A stretch of 43,953 nt of DNA from Clostridiales bacterium. GTDB lineage: Bacteria; Bacillota; Clostridia; Lachnospirales; Cellulosilyticaceae. Shown piece by piece: positions 8,805 to 18,100 of this stretch. The notes under the pieces were generated by a model. The model saw only the letters and a list, made by a program, of their open reading frames with translations. It did not search any database and was not told the DNA's origin. A program made the position numbers and the translations under genes. The stretch is from positions 20,839-64,791 of the forward strand of contig DYCF01000026.1 of assembly GCA_019418225.1 (NCBI GenBank). The letters are read 5' to 3'. Every line of letters starts with the position of its first letter. The stretch's first letter is position 1.

Positions 8805-9758
8805 CTAGTATTGGTGCTGAATAATTTCTATGATTTGCATAATAGCTTGCTTAGCTTCTGGAATAGGATAGGTTGTAAAAATATGATTCATATAAGGATA
8901 TTCAAAATAGTTAATTTTTACACCAATCTCCTCTAGAAGCACTTTAAGTTTTCTCACATCTGGTAAAAATATTTCATGTGTTCCCACAAATAATGTAAGC
9001 GGGGCAAGCCCCTTAAGTTCTCCATTAATAGGACTTAACATATAGTATCCTAAATCCATTCCACCAGCATAACTTTCTCCATCTGCTCTTAAAGCAGCTA
9101 CACTTAACATTGGATCTAAACTTACATACTGTTTGATTTCCGGATTAGATAAGGTTAAATCTAACCAAGGTGACATAAGGATAATCTGCTCCGGCTGTGG
9201 CAAACCTTTTTCTAATAAACATTGTGCTAGCCCCAAAGCAAATCCACCACCTGCGGAATCTCCCATAAGAATAACATTTTCAGCTCCTACATCACTAATA
9301 AGCTTACGATATACTAAAAGTACCTTCGCATAAGACTGTGCATAAGTATAGCGAGGTGCTTTAGGATAAATAGGTACTGTAACAGAAAGAGGCATTTCTT
9401 CTGTTAGTTGATGTACAAAGCGCCAGTGAAACAAATTCGGCGGATGAATATATGCCCCTCCATGCAAATATAATATATGCTTAAGGGGCATTTTATCTTC
9501 TGTTTTTAAAAAATAAACAGGCATATCCGCATAGACGGTTTTCGTAATATTATATTTTTCTTGCAAAAAGTTAGGAATTTCATACGTATCTTCATTTTCT
9601 TCCATATTCTTCAATGCAGCAACTTCTGCTGCATGGCTTTTATGATGTTTAAATAACGCCATTCCTTTTTCGATAATACGACTTTGTACGCTAGGATTTT
9701 GATACGCTTTAATACCCTCTTTATTTTTACGTAGTTGACCAAGTTGTTTATGATGCAT
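8805..9758 (-). CDS. HSL-type alpha/beta hydrolase (esterase/lipase)
   Basis: 317-residue carboxylesterase of the hormone-sensitive-lipase (Aes-like) family, cytoplasmic. Signatures: oxyanion-hole motif LHGGAY near residue 98, nucleophile elbow GDSAGGG near 165, acid region after FVGTHEIF with Asp in LPD near 270, and catalytic His in MNHIF near 297. An N-terminal basic helical extension of about 60 residues precedes the core. It has no signal peptide. The gene is 75 bp upstream of the acyltransferase on the same strand. Acyl transfer plus ester hydrolysis in one cluster suggests turnover of an acyl ester, but the actual substrate cannot be read from the sequence. Confidence 0.85.
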   Translation of the reverse strand: MHHKQLGQLRKNKEGIKAYQNPSVQSRIIEKGMALFKHHKSHAAEVAALKNMEENEDTYEIPNFLQEKYNITKTVYADMPVYFLKTEDKMPLKHILYLHGGAYIHPPNLFHWRFVHQLTEEMPLSVTVPIYPKAPRYTYAQSYAKVLLVYRKLISDVGAENVILMGDSAGGGFALGLAQCLLEKGLPQPEQIILMSPWLDLTLSNPEIKQYVSLDPMLSVAALRADGESYAGGMDLGYYMLSPINGELKGLAPLTLFVGTHEIFLPDVRKLKVLLEEIGVKINYFEYPYMNHIFTTYPIPEAKQAIMQIIEIIQHQY

Positions 9759-9811
9759 ATTATGTTTCCTTTCTTTATAACAAAGGTGCCCTTTACTTTG
9801 TTAAACCTAAT

Positions 9812-10690
9812 TTAATGAATAATTATTTGATAACATATTCGTTGACATTCACCTGGTAACAGTTTATTTCCCCACTCACGTTCTTCTAATGTGCCATTAA
9901 AATCTGTACGATCACAACGTCCATACCAAGGTTCAATACAAATAAATGGTGCTGATTTTTGTGCTGGGGACCATATACCAAAAAGTGGTGCATCAAAACT
10001 TACTGTTACATAAGGCTTTTTATCTTTATCAGCTAACCAAACCTTTTGTGCCTGATAATTTTCAATAACTAATGCATCTTTATCAAATAGCGTAGGTGTC
10101 ATCTTATAATAGCCATTTTCTAAAGATAATATATGGCTTTCATTTGTTAATAAGCCTGCTTCATTAAGAAGTCTGTAGTCAATAAAACCCTTATCTGTTT
10201 CAAAACCAATATAATAATCTGTTTGCAGCTCATCACGGCGAAGCGGACAGTTAAACGCTGGATGTGCACCAATACTATAATGCATTATCTTGTTATCTAA
10301 ATTCGTTATTTCCCAAACCACCTCTATTGTCTTTCCCTCTAATATATAACCAATCTCTAACTTAAACGCAAAAGGATAGCACTTATTAGTTACCTCATTG
10401 GCAGTTAAAACTTGCCAAAGACTATTATAAGTTTGTAACTTTTTTTCAAAGTTTAAGTCTCTTGCAAATCCATGTTGCCCCATAGCATACGTTTTTCCTT
10501 CGTAAATATATTCTTTATTTTTAAGGCTTCCTACAAACGGGAATAAAACAGGTGCATGTCGCTTCCAATAGGTAGGGTCCGCTTGCCATAAGTATTCCAG
10601 GTTATTCTCAAGATTAATAATTGAACTTAATTCCGCACCCAATTTATTAATTTTTACTTTTAAAAATTCATTTTTTAATTCATATATCAT
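9812..10690 (-). CDS. Aldose 1-epimerase family protein (LacX-like)
   Basis: 292-residue galactose-mutarotase superfamily protein of the LacX/YihR-like branch, interconverting sugar anomers. Features: beta-sandwich strands throughout, ARDLNF, the His-bearing IGAHPAFNCPL near residue 150, and a C-terminal CIEPWYGRCDR with the presumed catalytic Glu. The length is typical. ATG follows AAAGGGG. It may share a transcript with the downstream esterase (53 bp). The preferred sugar is unknown; in this host it may support starch or oligosaccharide use. Confidence 0.8.
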   Translation of the reverse strand: MIYELKNEFLKVKINKLGAELSSIINLENNLEYLWQADPTYWKRHAPVLFPFVGSLKNKEYIYEGKTYAMGQHGFARDLNFEKKLQTYNSLWQVLTANEVTNKCYPFAFKLEIGYILEGKTIEVVWEITNLDNKIMHYSIGAHPAFNCPLRRDELQTDYYIGFETDKGFIDYRLLNEAGLLTNESHILSLENGYYKMTPTLFDKDALVIENYQAQKVWLADKDKKPYVTVSFDAPLFGIWSPAQKSAPFICIEPWYGRCDRTDFNGTLEEREWGNKLLPGECQRICYQIIIH

Positions 10691-10715
10691 TATTTTCCCC
10701 TTTATCTCTATGTAT

Positions 10716-11300
10716 TTATTCCCCTAATACTTTTAACATAATTTCCATAGAAGTTGTAAACTCTTCATCAGAAGAATTCTTAAAAGTAAGTAAGCCATCA
10801 CTATTTTGTGAGTCCCCTAATAATTCTGGGATTTCAAAATTCACCCCACTAATGTATTCGTCCCAATGTTCAATTTTCCAGCTATCTCTGTCACTCGCTC
10901 TTTCAATCATACGTTGCTTGCAAATCTCAGGTGAAGTCTCTACCCATATGATAACTAACTTTGCACCTTTTTCTCTTACTTTTTCTTTTAAGTTTTGCAT
11001 ATATTCCGGATTTCTAATCTCCCTAGTAAAAGGTGCATTGATGAGTACTTTATCTTCATATTCAAGGGCTTCTAATGCTAAATCTACTGTAGCCATATAT
11101 TCATAATCTCTGATATTCTCTTCAAAAAACTGCGAACTACGATTATAGGGTTCCCCTGCCACTTTAAAAATCTGTTTAGAAAGCACAATGAGTGTATCTT
11201 TATCTAAGTACACTACATGCTTTAATGCTTTAGCAAGTTCCTTTGAAATAAATGTTTTCCCACAAGCTGGTGGGGATGTGACTAAGATTAAGCTTTTCAT
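10716..11300 (-). CDS. Small P-loop ATPase/kinase-like protein
   Basis: 194 residues from ATG 11300, chosen because AAAAGGGG precedes it; the frame continues back to a TTG at 11321 that would contain the ribosome site. A Walker A variant SPPACGKTF sits at the very N-terminus, followed by YLDKDTL and, about residue 120, VIIWVETSPEICKQRM, a lid-like segment as in AAA_33/zeta-toxin-like and shikimate/adenylate kinase-like proteins. The function is probably phosphorylation of a small molecule. No toxin-antitoxin partner is adjacent. It ends 25 bp before the epimerase start and likely heads that operon. Confidence 0.65.
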   Translation of the reverse strand: MKSLILVTSPPACGKTFISKELAKALKHVVYLDKDTLIVLSKQIFKVAGEPYNRSSQFFEENIRDYEYMATVDLALEALEYEDKVLINAPFTREIRNPEYMQNLKEKVREKGAKLVIIWVETSPEICKQRMIERASDRDSWKIEHWDEYISGVNFEIPELLGDSQNSDGLLTFKNSSDEEFTTSMEIMLKVLGE

Positions 11301-11446
11301 TTCATATACCCCTTTTCTCAATGAATGATTGTTAAATTTTTATTAAACATTACCTCTTTATTGTAGTATCTTTTTTATCTTTTTTCAATTATATTCTTTA
11401 CCAAAGTCTATCGTTAAATACAACTATTTAGAACATGGAAAAACAA

Positions 11447-11486
11447 AAAGAACACAAAGTAAATTCCTTTTACTTTTGTGTTCTTT
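11447..11486. terminator. Terminator of pbuX-xpt operon
   Basis: 17-bp stem with one bulged base (11447-11463 / 11469-11486), 12 bp after the xpt stop codon, ending in T-rich sequence on the minus strand. Confidence 0.75.
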
Positions 11487-11498
11487 GACTATAATCTA

Positions 11499-12074
11499 TT
11501 AATCACGAAATACAACGCCGCCCTCTACGCTCATTTCATCAATGATTGCTAAGGATTCTAATCGTACACCACTTTCACGAATCATTTCCCCACCTACTTG
11601 GAAGCCTTTTTCAATGACAATTCCAGCACCTACTAATGTGGCACCAGCATCTTTTACAAGCTGACTAAGTCCAAGAAGTGCTTTACCATTTGCTAAAAAA
11701 TCATCAATAATCAAAATGTGGTCTTCTGGTTTTAGAAACTCTTTTGATACAATAATATCATATACTTTTCCATGTGTAAAAGATTCTACTTTGCTTGTGT
11801 AAACATCGCCAGCAATATTTTTAGTTTGTGTCTTTTTAGCAAATACAACAGGTACATTAAAGTGTCTTGCTGCAATACAAGCAATAGCAATACCAGAAGC
11901 TTCGATTGTTAAGATTTTTGTAACCTTTTCACCTGCAAATCTTCTTTTAAACTCTTCACCAATTTGCTCAAATAAGTTAATATCTAATTGATGATTTAAG
12001 AAAGAATCTACCTTAAGCACATTCCCTTCTCTAATTTTTCCATCTTTTACAATACGTTCTTTTAAAACTTTCAT
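11499..12074 (-). CDS. xpt: Xanthine phosphoribosyltransferase
   Basis: 191 residues, the normal length of Xpt. Converts xanthine and PRPP to XMP in purine salvage. The PRPP-binding signature is ILIIDDFLANGKAL near residue 125, and the N-terminal FLNHQLD and the central TIEASGIA are typical of the Xpt branch of type I phosphoribosyltransferases. AGGGGGC precedes ATG. It lies 46 bp after pbuX and is in the same riboswitch-controlled transcript, so uptake and salvage of xanthine are coordinated. Confidence 0.95.
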   Translation of the reverse strand: MKVLKERIVKDGKIREGNVLKVDSFLNHQLDINLFEQIGEEFKRRFAGEKVTKILTIEASGIAIACIAARHFNVPVVFAKKTQTKNIAGDVYTSKVESFTHGKVYDIIVSKEFLKPEDHILIIDDFLANGKALLGLSQLVKDAGATLVGAGIVIEKGFQVGGEMIRESGVRLESLAIIDEMSVEGGVVFRD

Positions 12075-12120
12075 AAGAGCCCCCTATGCTTTTTATATAA
12101 TCTATTATTTATTTCATCAA

Positions 12121-13428
12121 CTATTCAGTTTCCATACTTTTTGGTAAAACTAAATTTAAAATAACTGCTGTAAGAAATACTACCGCTACACAGTTTTCAG
12201 CAAATACATTCTTTATCACCTCAGGGAAGATTAGGAAGATATCTGGCACTTGTGTAAATCCAATTCCTACACTTAATGATAATGCTGCTATGAGCATATT
12301 TCTTTGATTGTAACCGCATTCCGCCATCATATGAATACCACTTACAACAATTGAACCAAACATAATCAGTGTACAACCACCAAGTACTGGTTCTGGAAGT
12401 GTTGAAAGAATATTACCAAATATAGGAAACAATCCTGCCATAATCATAATTAAGGCACCCATTAGAATCGCAAAGCGATTCACAACTTTTGTCATTGCTA
12501 CGAGGCCTACATTTTGGCTAAATGATGTAATCGGCATACAACCAAATAACGCTGAAATTGAACTAATGAAACCATCACATGCGATTGAACCACTAATCTC
12601 TTCTTCAGTTGCTTCTCGGTCTAATCCTGTTGCTGCAAGAGCTGATGTATCACCAATCGTTTCTGTTGCAGATACTAAAAAAATCAGCACAACTGAAACA
12701 ATTGCATTTAAATTAAACTCTGGTTTAAATGGTAAAAACTGTGGTAATGCAATAAAATTACTACTTGCTACATTGCTAAAATCTACTTTACCCATCAGTA
12801 TTGCGACTATATAACCTACAATAAGTCCAAATAAAACAGCTAACTGCTTATAATGTTTCTTTGCAAAAATAGTAAATAATAAACAACTTAATAAGGTAAT
12901 ACTTCCTAAAATCAGATTTGAAGCTGAACCAAAGTCTGCACTACCATTTCCGCCGCCAAATGAATAAGCACCTACATTTAAAAGTGAAAATCCAATAGCT
13001 GTTACAACACTAGCTGCTACAATTGGTGAAATGAGCTTACGCCAATACTTAGCGAATAAACCAAGAACGCCCTCAATAAGACCACCAATTAATACTGCTC
13101 CTATCACAGCATTATAACCATATGTACTTCCAATAAAACATAATATAGAAACGAATGTAAAACTAATCCCCATAACTATTGGCATTTTTGATCCAATTTT
13201 CCAAACAGGATATAGTTGTATAATTGTACCAATTCCTGCAACTAACATAGCACATTGAATCAGCATAGCACTCTGAGCACTTGAAAGTCCAGATGCCCCC
13301 GCTACTATAATAATAGGTGTAATATTTGCCACAAACATGGCCAAGACATGTTGAAGTCCAAAAGGAATTGCTTGTCCTAATGGTACTCTTCCATTTAATT
13401 CATAAACATTTGTAACTTCTGCCTGCAT
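12121..13428 (-). CDS. pbuX: Xanthine/uracil permease (NCS2 family)
   Basis: 435-residue nucleobase:cation symporter-2 with about 12-14 hydrophobic segments. Family motifs include the N-terminal LGQAIPFGLQHVLAMF, the central VSATETIGDTSA with the conserved Glu/Asp of the substrate site, and FSQNVGLVAMTK. Xanthine as substrate is inferred from the partner xpt and the guanine-type purine riboswitch upstream. Located in the cytoplasmic membrane. Translation starts at ATG 13428 after AGAGG. Confidence 0.93.
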   Translation of the reverse strand: MQAEVTNVYELNGRVPLGQAIPFGLQHVLAMFVANITPIIIVAGASGLSSAQSAMLIQCAMLVAGIGTIIQLYPVWKIGSKMPIVMGISFTFVSILCFIGSTYGYNAVIGAVLIGGLIEGVLGLFAKYWRKLISPIVAASVVTAIGFSLLNVGAYSFGGGNGSADFGSASNLILGSITLLSCLLFTIFAKKHYKQLAVLFGLIVGYIVAILMGKVDFSNVASSNFIALPQFLPFKPEFNLNAIVSVVLIFLVSATETIGDTSALAATGLDREATEEEISGSIACDGFISSISALFGCMPITSFSQNVGLVAMTKVVNRFAILMGALIMIMAGLFPIFGNILSTLPEPVLGGCTLIMFGSIVVSGIHMMAECGYNQRNMLIAALSLSVGIGFTQVPDIFLIFPEVIKNVFAENCVAVVFLTAVILNLVLPKSMETE

Positions 13429-13436
13429 TTTACGCT

Positions 13437-13526
13437 ACCTCTTTCTTATACCTCTCTGATAGCATGACAGTATAAAGTGTCCCTGTAGATATGAGAAGGC
13501 CAAGCCTTCTTAAAAAAATCATATCG
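13437..13526 (-). promoter_or_regulatory. Expression platform of purine riboswitch
   Basis: Between the aptamer and pbuX the RNA can form a hairpin AGAAGGC-TTG-GCCTTCT flanked by GATATG/CATATC. The outer strand overlaps the 3' arm of P1, so the two structures compete. A T-run lies before, not after, this hairpin, so a conventional terminator is not evident. A TTATAC/GTATAA pair further down lies close to the ribosome site. Whether control is transcriptional or translational is unresolved. Confidence 0.5.
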
Positions 13527-13589
13527 TAGTCAAATCCTTTAAGGTGATTTGGTAGAAACTGTCGAACCATATCTTCAACGCTATACGAT
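13523..13589 (-). ncRNA. Purine riboswitch aptamer (guanine type)
   Basis: Minus-strand RNA. P1 is ATCGTA/TACGAT (13584-13589 with 13523-13528). P2 is GTTGAA/TTCGAC with loop GATATGG. The junction AGTTTCTACC is the invariant J2/3 core. P3 is CAAATC/GATTTG. The base after P3 in GACTACGA, equivalent to position 74 of the B. subtilis xpt aptamer, is C, which specifies guanine/hypoxanthine rather than adenine. It precedes pbuX-xpt by 94 bases, the classical arrangement, and should repress when guanine is high. Confidence 0.95.
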
Positions 13590-13613
13590 GTCTGCTTTTA
13601 AATTATGTTACTT

Positions 13614-13642
13614 ATCTTAATATAAAAATGTCGTTTTGTCTA
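13614..13642 (-). promoter_or_regulatory. Possible promoter of pbuX-xpt
   Basis: On the minus strand TAGACA (13637-13642) and TAAGAT (13614-13619) are separated by 17 bases and would start transcription just upstream of the aptamer. Both boxes deviate from consensus. Confidence 0.4.
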
Positions 13643-13760
13643 CTATAATATTTCATTTTTATGTATACATATGTAGAATTATATTGAATTATGTATTTTT
13701 TTATACATTCTGTCTAATCCTACATATTTATGGAACTAATCTAACCCTCTCAAATTATTT

Positions 13761-14960
13761 TTAAAACAAACTCATCTGTTCATTTTTATTAATGCTTTCT
13801 TCGGTATTTTGCTTCACTTCCTGAGTTTTTTTAACAGCTGCAATAAACTCTAATTCTGGTTCAGAAAACTTCATTTCTTTAACTGTTTTCTTTACACTTT
13901 TTTCTTCTTCATCTTGCACTAATAAACTGTTAAATTCATAACGCTTACATTGAACTCTTAGAGCTTCCTCATCAATATGCGTTTTAAAATCATCTAATGT
14001 ATAATCTAATGGAATATCTCTCTTGATGCGCCCTAATGCTTTACTTTCAAAGGCTGATGCCTTACCAGACTTTTTATCTTCACTTTCCTGTTGAAGCAAG
14101 AACTTAAGTGGAGAACGCGCAATGCCTAAGTCTACCTTCCAAAACTCTTTTAAAAACTTTTCTTCTTCTGCTGTTAGCCCCTCAATATGCGCATAAAGAT
14201 TTTCAATTGTTTTATACTCACGTATAAGTGGTACCGCCGACTTTTCACCTACTCCTTTTACCCCACTAATATTGTCACTTGCGTCACCACAAAGTGCTTT
14301 AAGATCTAAGCATTGCTCCGGTGTAACACCCTGATAAAGTTCCACTAAAGGTGGTGTAAGCTCTACCACCCCCTCTGGTAACACTCCCGCGCAATCAGGA
14401 TAAAAGCGCTGTACAAGCTCTTTGCTTTTAGATGTTACAAGCCAAAGTCTTGTATGATTGGAAACAAGCTGTAAGTAATCGTTATCCTTTGTTAAAAGAT
14501 ATACTGGTATTTCTTCTTCAAACTTAGCAGCCATAGAGCCTAAATAATCATCTGCTTCAAAAACTTCTGAAATAGATGCATTGGGATCACTCATAAGTTG
14601 TTTAATCCCAATAGCACTTAACAAATCTTGCATATTTTTAAATTGCTCTTTAAGTGGTGGATCAGTTTCTTTACGTGTCCCCTTATAATCACTAGCAATC
14701 TGGCGTCTAAATGTATTACGACTCACATCCCATGCTACTGCAATATGAGACGGCTGTTGCTCTCTTATAATCTTTAAAACTGCCTTTAGCATCCCAAACA
14801 TGGCATTTGTGTATACTCCATCTGAAGTATGTAAAATTTTCGGAAATAATGCTTCACGTTTAGCCATATCTGACACACCTTGAAGTTGTCTTGGCAAGTT
14901 GCCATGGTAATGGGTGCTTAGCAAACTACTACCATCTATTAATAATAACTTTCGACTCAT
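13761..14960 (-). CDS. Stand-alone 5'-3' exonuclease (Pol I N-domain-like)
   Basis: 399 residues with a 5'-nuclease domain like the N-terminal part of DNA polymerase I, but without polymerase. Metal-binding motifs: LLIDGSSLL at the start, AWDVSRNTFRR, EADDYLGS and LLTKDNDYLQL. The helix-hairpin-helix (H3TH) DNA-binding loop is GDASDNISGVKGVGEKSA near residue 225-242. The last about 90 residues are a charged, low-complexity tail ending NKNEQMSLF, which resembles a sliding-clamp-binding peptide (QMSLF), so recruitment by DnaN is plausible. It probably removes RNA primers or flaps. GAGG precedes ATG. It is larger than the usual about 300 residues because of the tail. Confidence 0.87.
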   Translation of the reverse strand: MSRKLLLIDGSSLLSTHYHGNLPRQLQGVSDMAKREALFPKILHTSDGVYTNAMFGMLKAVLKIIREQQPSHIAVAWDVSRNTFRRQIASDYKGTRKETDPPLKEQFKNMQDLLSAIGIKQLMSDPNASISEVFEADDYLGSMAAKFEEEIPVYLLTKDNDYLQLVSNHTRLWLVTSKSKELVQRFYPDCAGVLPEGVVELTPPLVELYQGVTPEQCLDLKALCGDASDNISGVKGVGEKSAVPLIREYKTIENLYAHIEGLTAEEEKFLKEFWKVDLGIARSPLKFLLQQESEDKKSGKASAFESKALGRIKRDIPLDYTLDDFKTHIDEEALRVQCKRYEFNSLLVQDEEEKSVKKTVKEMKFSEPELEFIAAVKKTQEVKQNTEESINKNEQMSLF

Positions 14961-15104
14961 GTTAAAACCTCACTGTGTAGAATATAGTCTTATTATACGT
15001 CTTATTATACTTTGTTGTCTACTAATCGATTTTTTGACTGCATTTTTAACTGCATTTAACTATAGTACTACTTTCAATCTTTAGTATTAAGTTTTCTTTA
15101 CAGT

Positions 15105-15132
15105 AAAATAGGCACCAATCGGTGCCTATTTT
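15105..15132. terminator. Terminator after amylopullulanase gene
   Basis: Perfect 12-bp stem (15105-15116 / 15121-15132) with a 4-base loop and flanking A/T tracts, 9 bp downstream of the stop codon. Confidence 0.85.
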
Positions 15133-15140
15133 CGTTTGCT

Positions 15141-18100
15141 CTAAAACTGCTCTGTGATTTCAAGTAATTTAAAGAGCATCTTAGCTGTTTCTGCTCTTGT
15201 AGCCGTTTGCTTTGGTAAGAAACTATTATTTGGTGTCCCATTGATAATCCCTAAACCGCAAGTTTCCTTAACGCTATCTTGTGCCCATAGGGCTATACTA
15301 CTAGCATCTTTAAATTCCAATTCTATTTCACTACTTGAGTTTTCTTTCATCAAATAATTATACGTTCTTGCAATAAGTACAGCCATTTCTTCTCTTGTAA
15401 TCTTTTGATTTGGTTTAAAGCTATTGTCATTATACCCTGTCATTAAACCTAATTCCTTAAGCTCACTGACATAACCTGCATACCAGCTATCTCCCTGAAC
15501 ATCTTTGAAGCTATTTTGGATATTTGTACCTTTAAGATTTAAGGCCCTGCCCAACATAGCTGCCATTTCAGCTCTTGTAACAGCGGCACTGCCATCAAAC
15601 TGTTTATCTGTTTTACCTTGTAAAATATGCCTTGCAGCAAGTACTTCAATATATGTTTTCGCCCAGTGCGTGCTGCCGATATCTGTAAAGCTCTTTTCAT
15701 AAACCATTAGAACATAATTTCCTGTTTGTGTGACTGTAAAGCTTATCTTATCTCCTTTTAATTTACCACCTACATACTCTAAGTTGCCAGATGCATCTAC
15801 ATAATAAGCCCCTAACTTTCTACTATCACTGATTTGTGCCAGTTCTTCTTTTGTAAGTGTAACTGTTACTGTAATAGGTTCTTTTGTAACCTCTGCAGTT
15901 TGTACTTTTCCAACTTGTATATATCCTTCTGGGCTTATGATATTTTGTGGTGCTTTATTTGTATCCTCTGAGGGTTTTGTCGTTGGTGTTGTACCACCCG
16001 AACTACTTCCGCTTGAAGTAGTATCATCTGAACTACCTGAGTTACTTTGAATTTCCCCTGTTAAGACAACAGTTCCCCCCTCTTTAGCAGCTGGTAATTT
16101 GGCTGTAACCATGCCATCTTTTGTAACTGTATACGTTTGTGCACTATAGGCATCTTTTACTATACTTCCAACTTTAAATGGTACTTTCAGTGTAATCTCC
16201 TTGCTCTCGCTAGTTTGATTAACTGCAATTACAACTGCTTCGTTTTGATAAGCTCTTGTAAAGGCAATAAAGCCTTCTGCATCACTACCTGCAATTTTTT
16301 CTCGGTTACCTTTTGCAAAAATCTTAGAATACTCTTTTCGGATATTCAATACTTTTTGATAGTGGGCCAAAATATCATTTTCAGCTGTTGCAAGCTGCCA
16401 ATTCATATCGTATCGATTATCATACTGAGGATAATTGTTAGCACCACTTAAACCTAGTTCTTCACCATAATAAATAACAGGCTGTCCTTTTGATGTTGCT
16501 TGAAGTGTAATGGCATTTTTAAGACCACCTACATTATCTTTGCCAATTATATATAAGAAACCATCTTCATCATGGCTACCTAAGAAGTTACCATAAGTTG
16601 CACTACTACTGCCCTTTTCATTTAAAGACTCTAAAGCTGTTTCTGCACTCTCCAAATTTCCCTTTACAAAACTCTTTGCAATCTCTTTAAAGTCAAAGTT
16701 TAATACACCATCAGCAAGGCTATTATTTAAATACGCATCTAATTCACTACTTGAATACCATGCCTCTAAAATATATTTAAAATCTGGTTTTACTTTAGTT
16801 GCTGCTATTTTAAGTGCCTGTAATGTTGCTTTATCTACATGCTTTGCTGTATCGATTCTAAAGAAATCAATGGTATTGCCTTTATCGGTTTTACATTTTT
16901 CAATCCAAGCTGTTTGCCAGCTTAAAACTGTATTACGAATAGCTGGGTCTTCTGTAATAAAATCTGGAAGCCCTGACACTTCACCAGTAACTGTATCTGT
17001 ACTACCATCTGTTCTAAACATACCAGCAAATCTTAATTGATCTGCAAGACTTGGAAAATTAGGATCAGTACCTGTTTCTCCTTCTTTTAAGCCATAGCCA
17101 GCGTGATTAATAACCACGTCTACCATAATTTTTATACCCTTATCATGGGCTGCATCAATAAGTTCTTTTAAATCTTCTAAAGAACCAAAGTGTGGATTAA
17201 GCTTTTCGAAATCTTTTGCCCAATAGCCATGATAAGCATAATAACAATTGGCACTATCGCCTATATTTTGACCAATCTGATCAACAATTGGTGAAATCCA
17301 AATTGTATTAATGCCTAAGTCCTTTAAATAATCAAGTTTTTGCGTAATTCCTTTAAAGTCACCACCATGATAACTACCTGATGCTGTTTTATCATAACCG
17401 ATACCTAACGGATCATCATTACTGCTATCACCATTATTAAAACGGTCTGTAAGCATAAAGTAAATCACAGCTTCATCCCAATCAAAGTCTTCTGTTTTAG
17501 TAGCTGTTGTAACCTCTACTTCTGCCTCTGTCTTATACACATTCCCATATATATCATATACCTTAACAGGGATATTTTTTATACCTGCTGTAATGTCATC
17601 ATTTACTGACAGTGCGATAGATTTCAGTGTTGGATCAATACTTACACTATTACTACAACCAAGTGCAGATAAATCTGCAATAATTTTCTTTATTTCAACA
17701 TCTTCTTTAGCTGCTGCTGTTACTTCTAAGACACTGCTTTCTCTGTAGTTAAATAGACTTGGATTTGTCTTAGCTGTTACTGTTAAATCATACTTTTGAT
17801 AAGTTATAACAGATTTGTTATTTTCTACTCTTGGATTATTTGTATCTAGACTAAAACTTGTGCTGCCATCCTTATATGTTATATGATAGCAATAATAATA
17901 GTTTCCCACTTCTAAGCCTTTATAACTATAGCTAAATCTTTCATTATCACTGTCATAAATCATATCATATAACACATTATTGATTTCAATCTGCACTTTT
18001 TCAATAGTGTCCATTGTACCTGCTTTAAATAATGCATTATTACGATAATAGAACGTAATATTATCCTCTTCTGGATTAATTACAGGTGCTGTAGCAGCTT

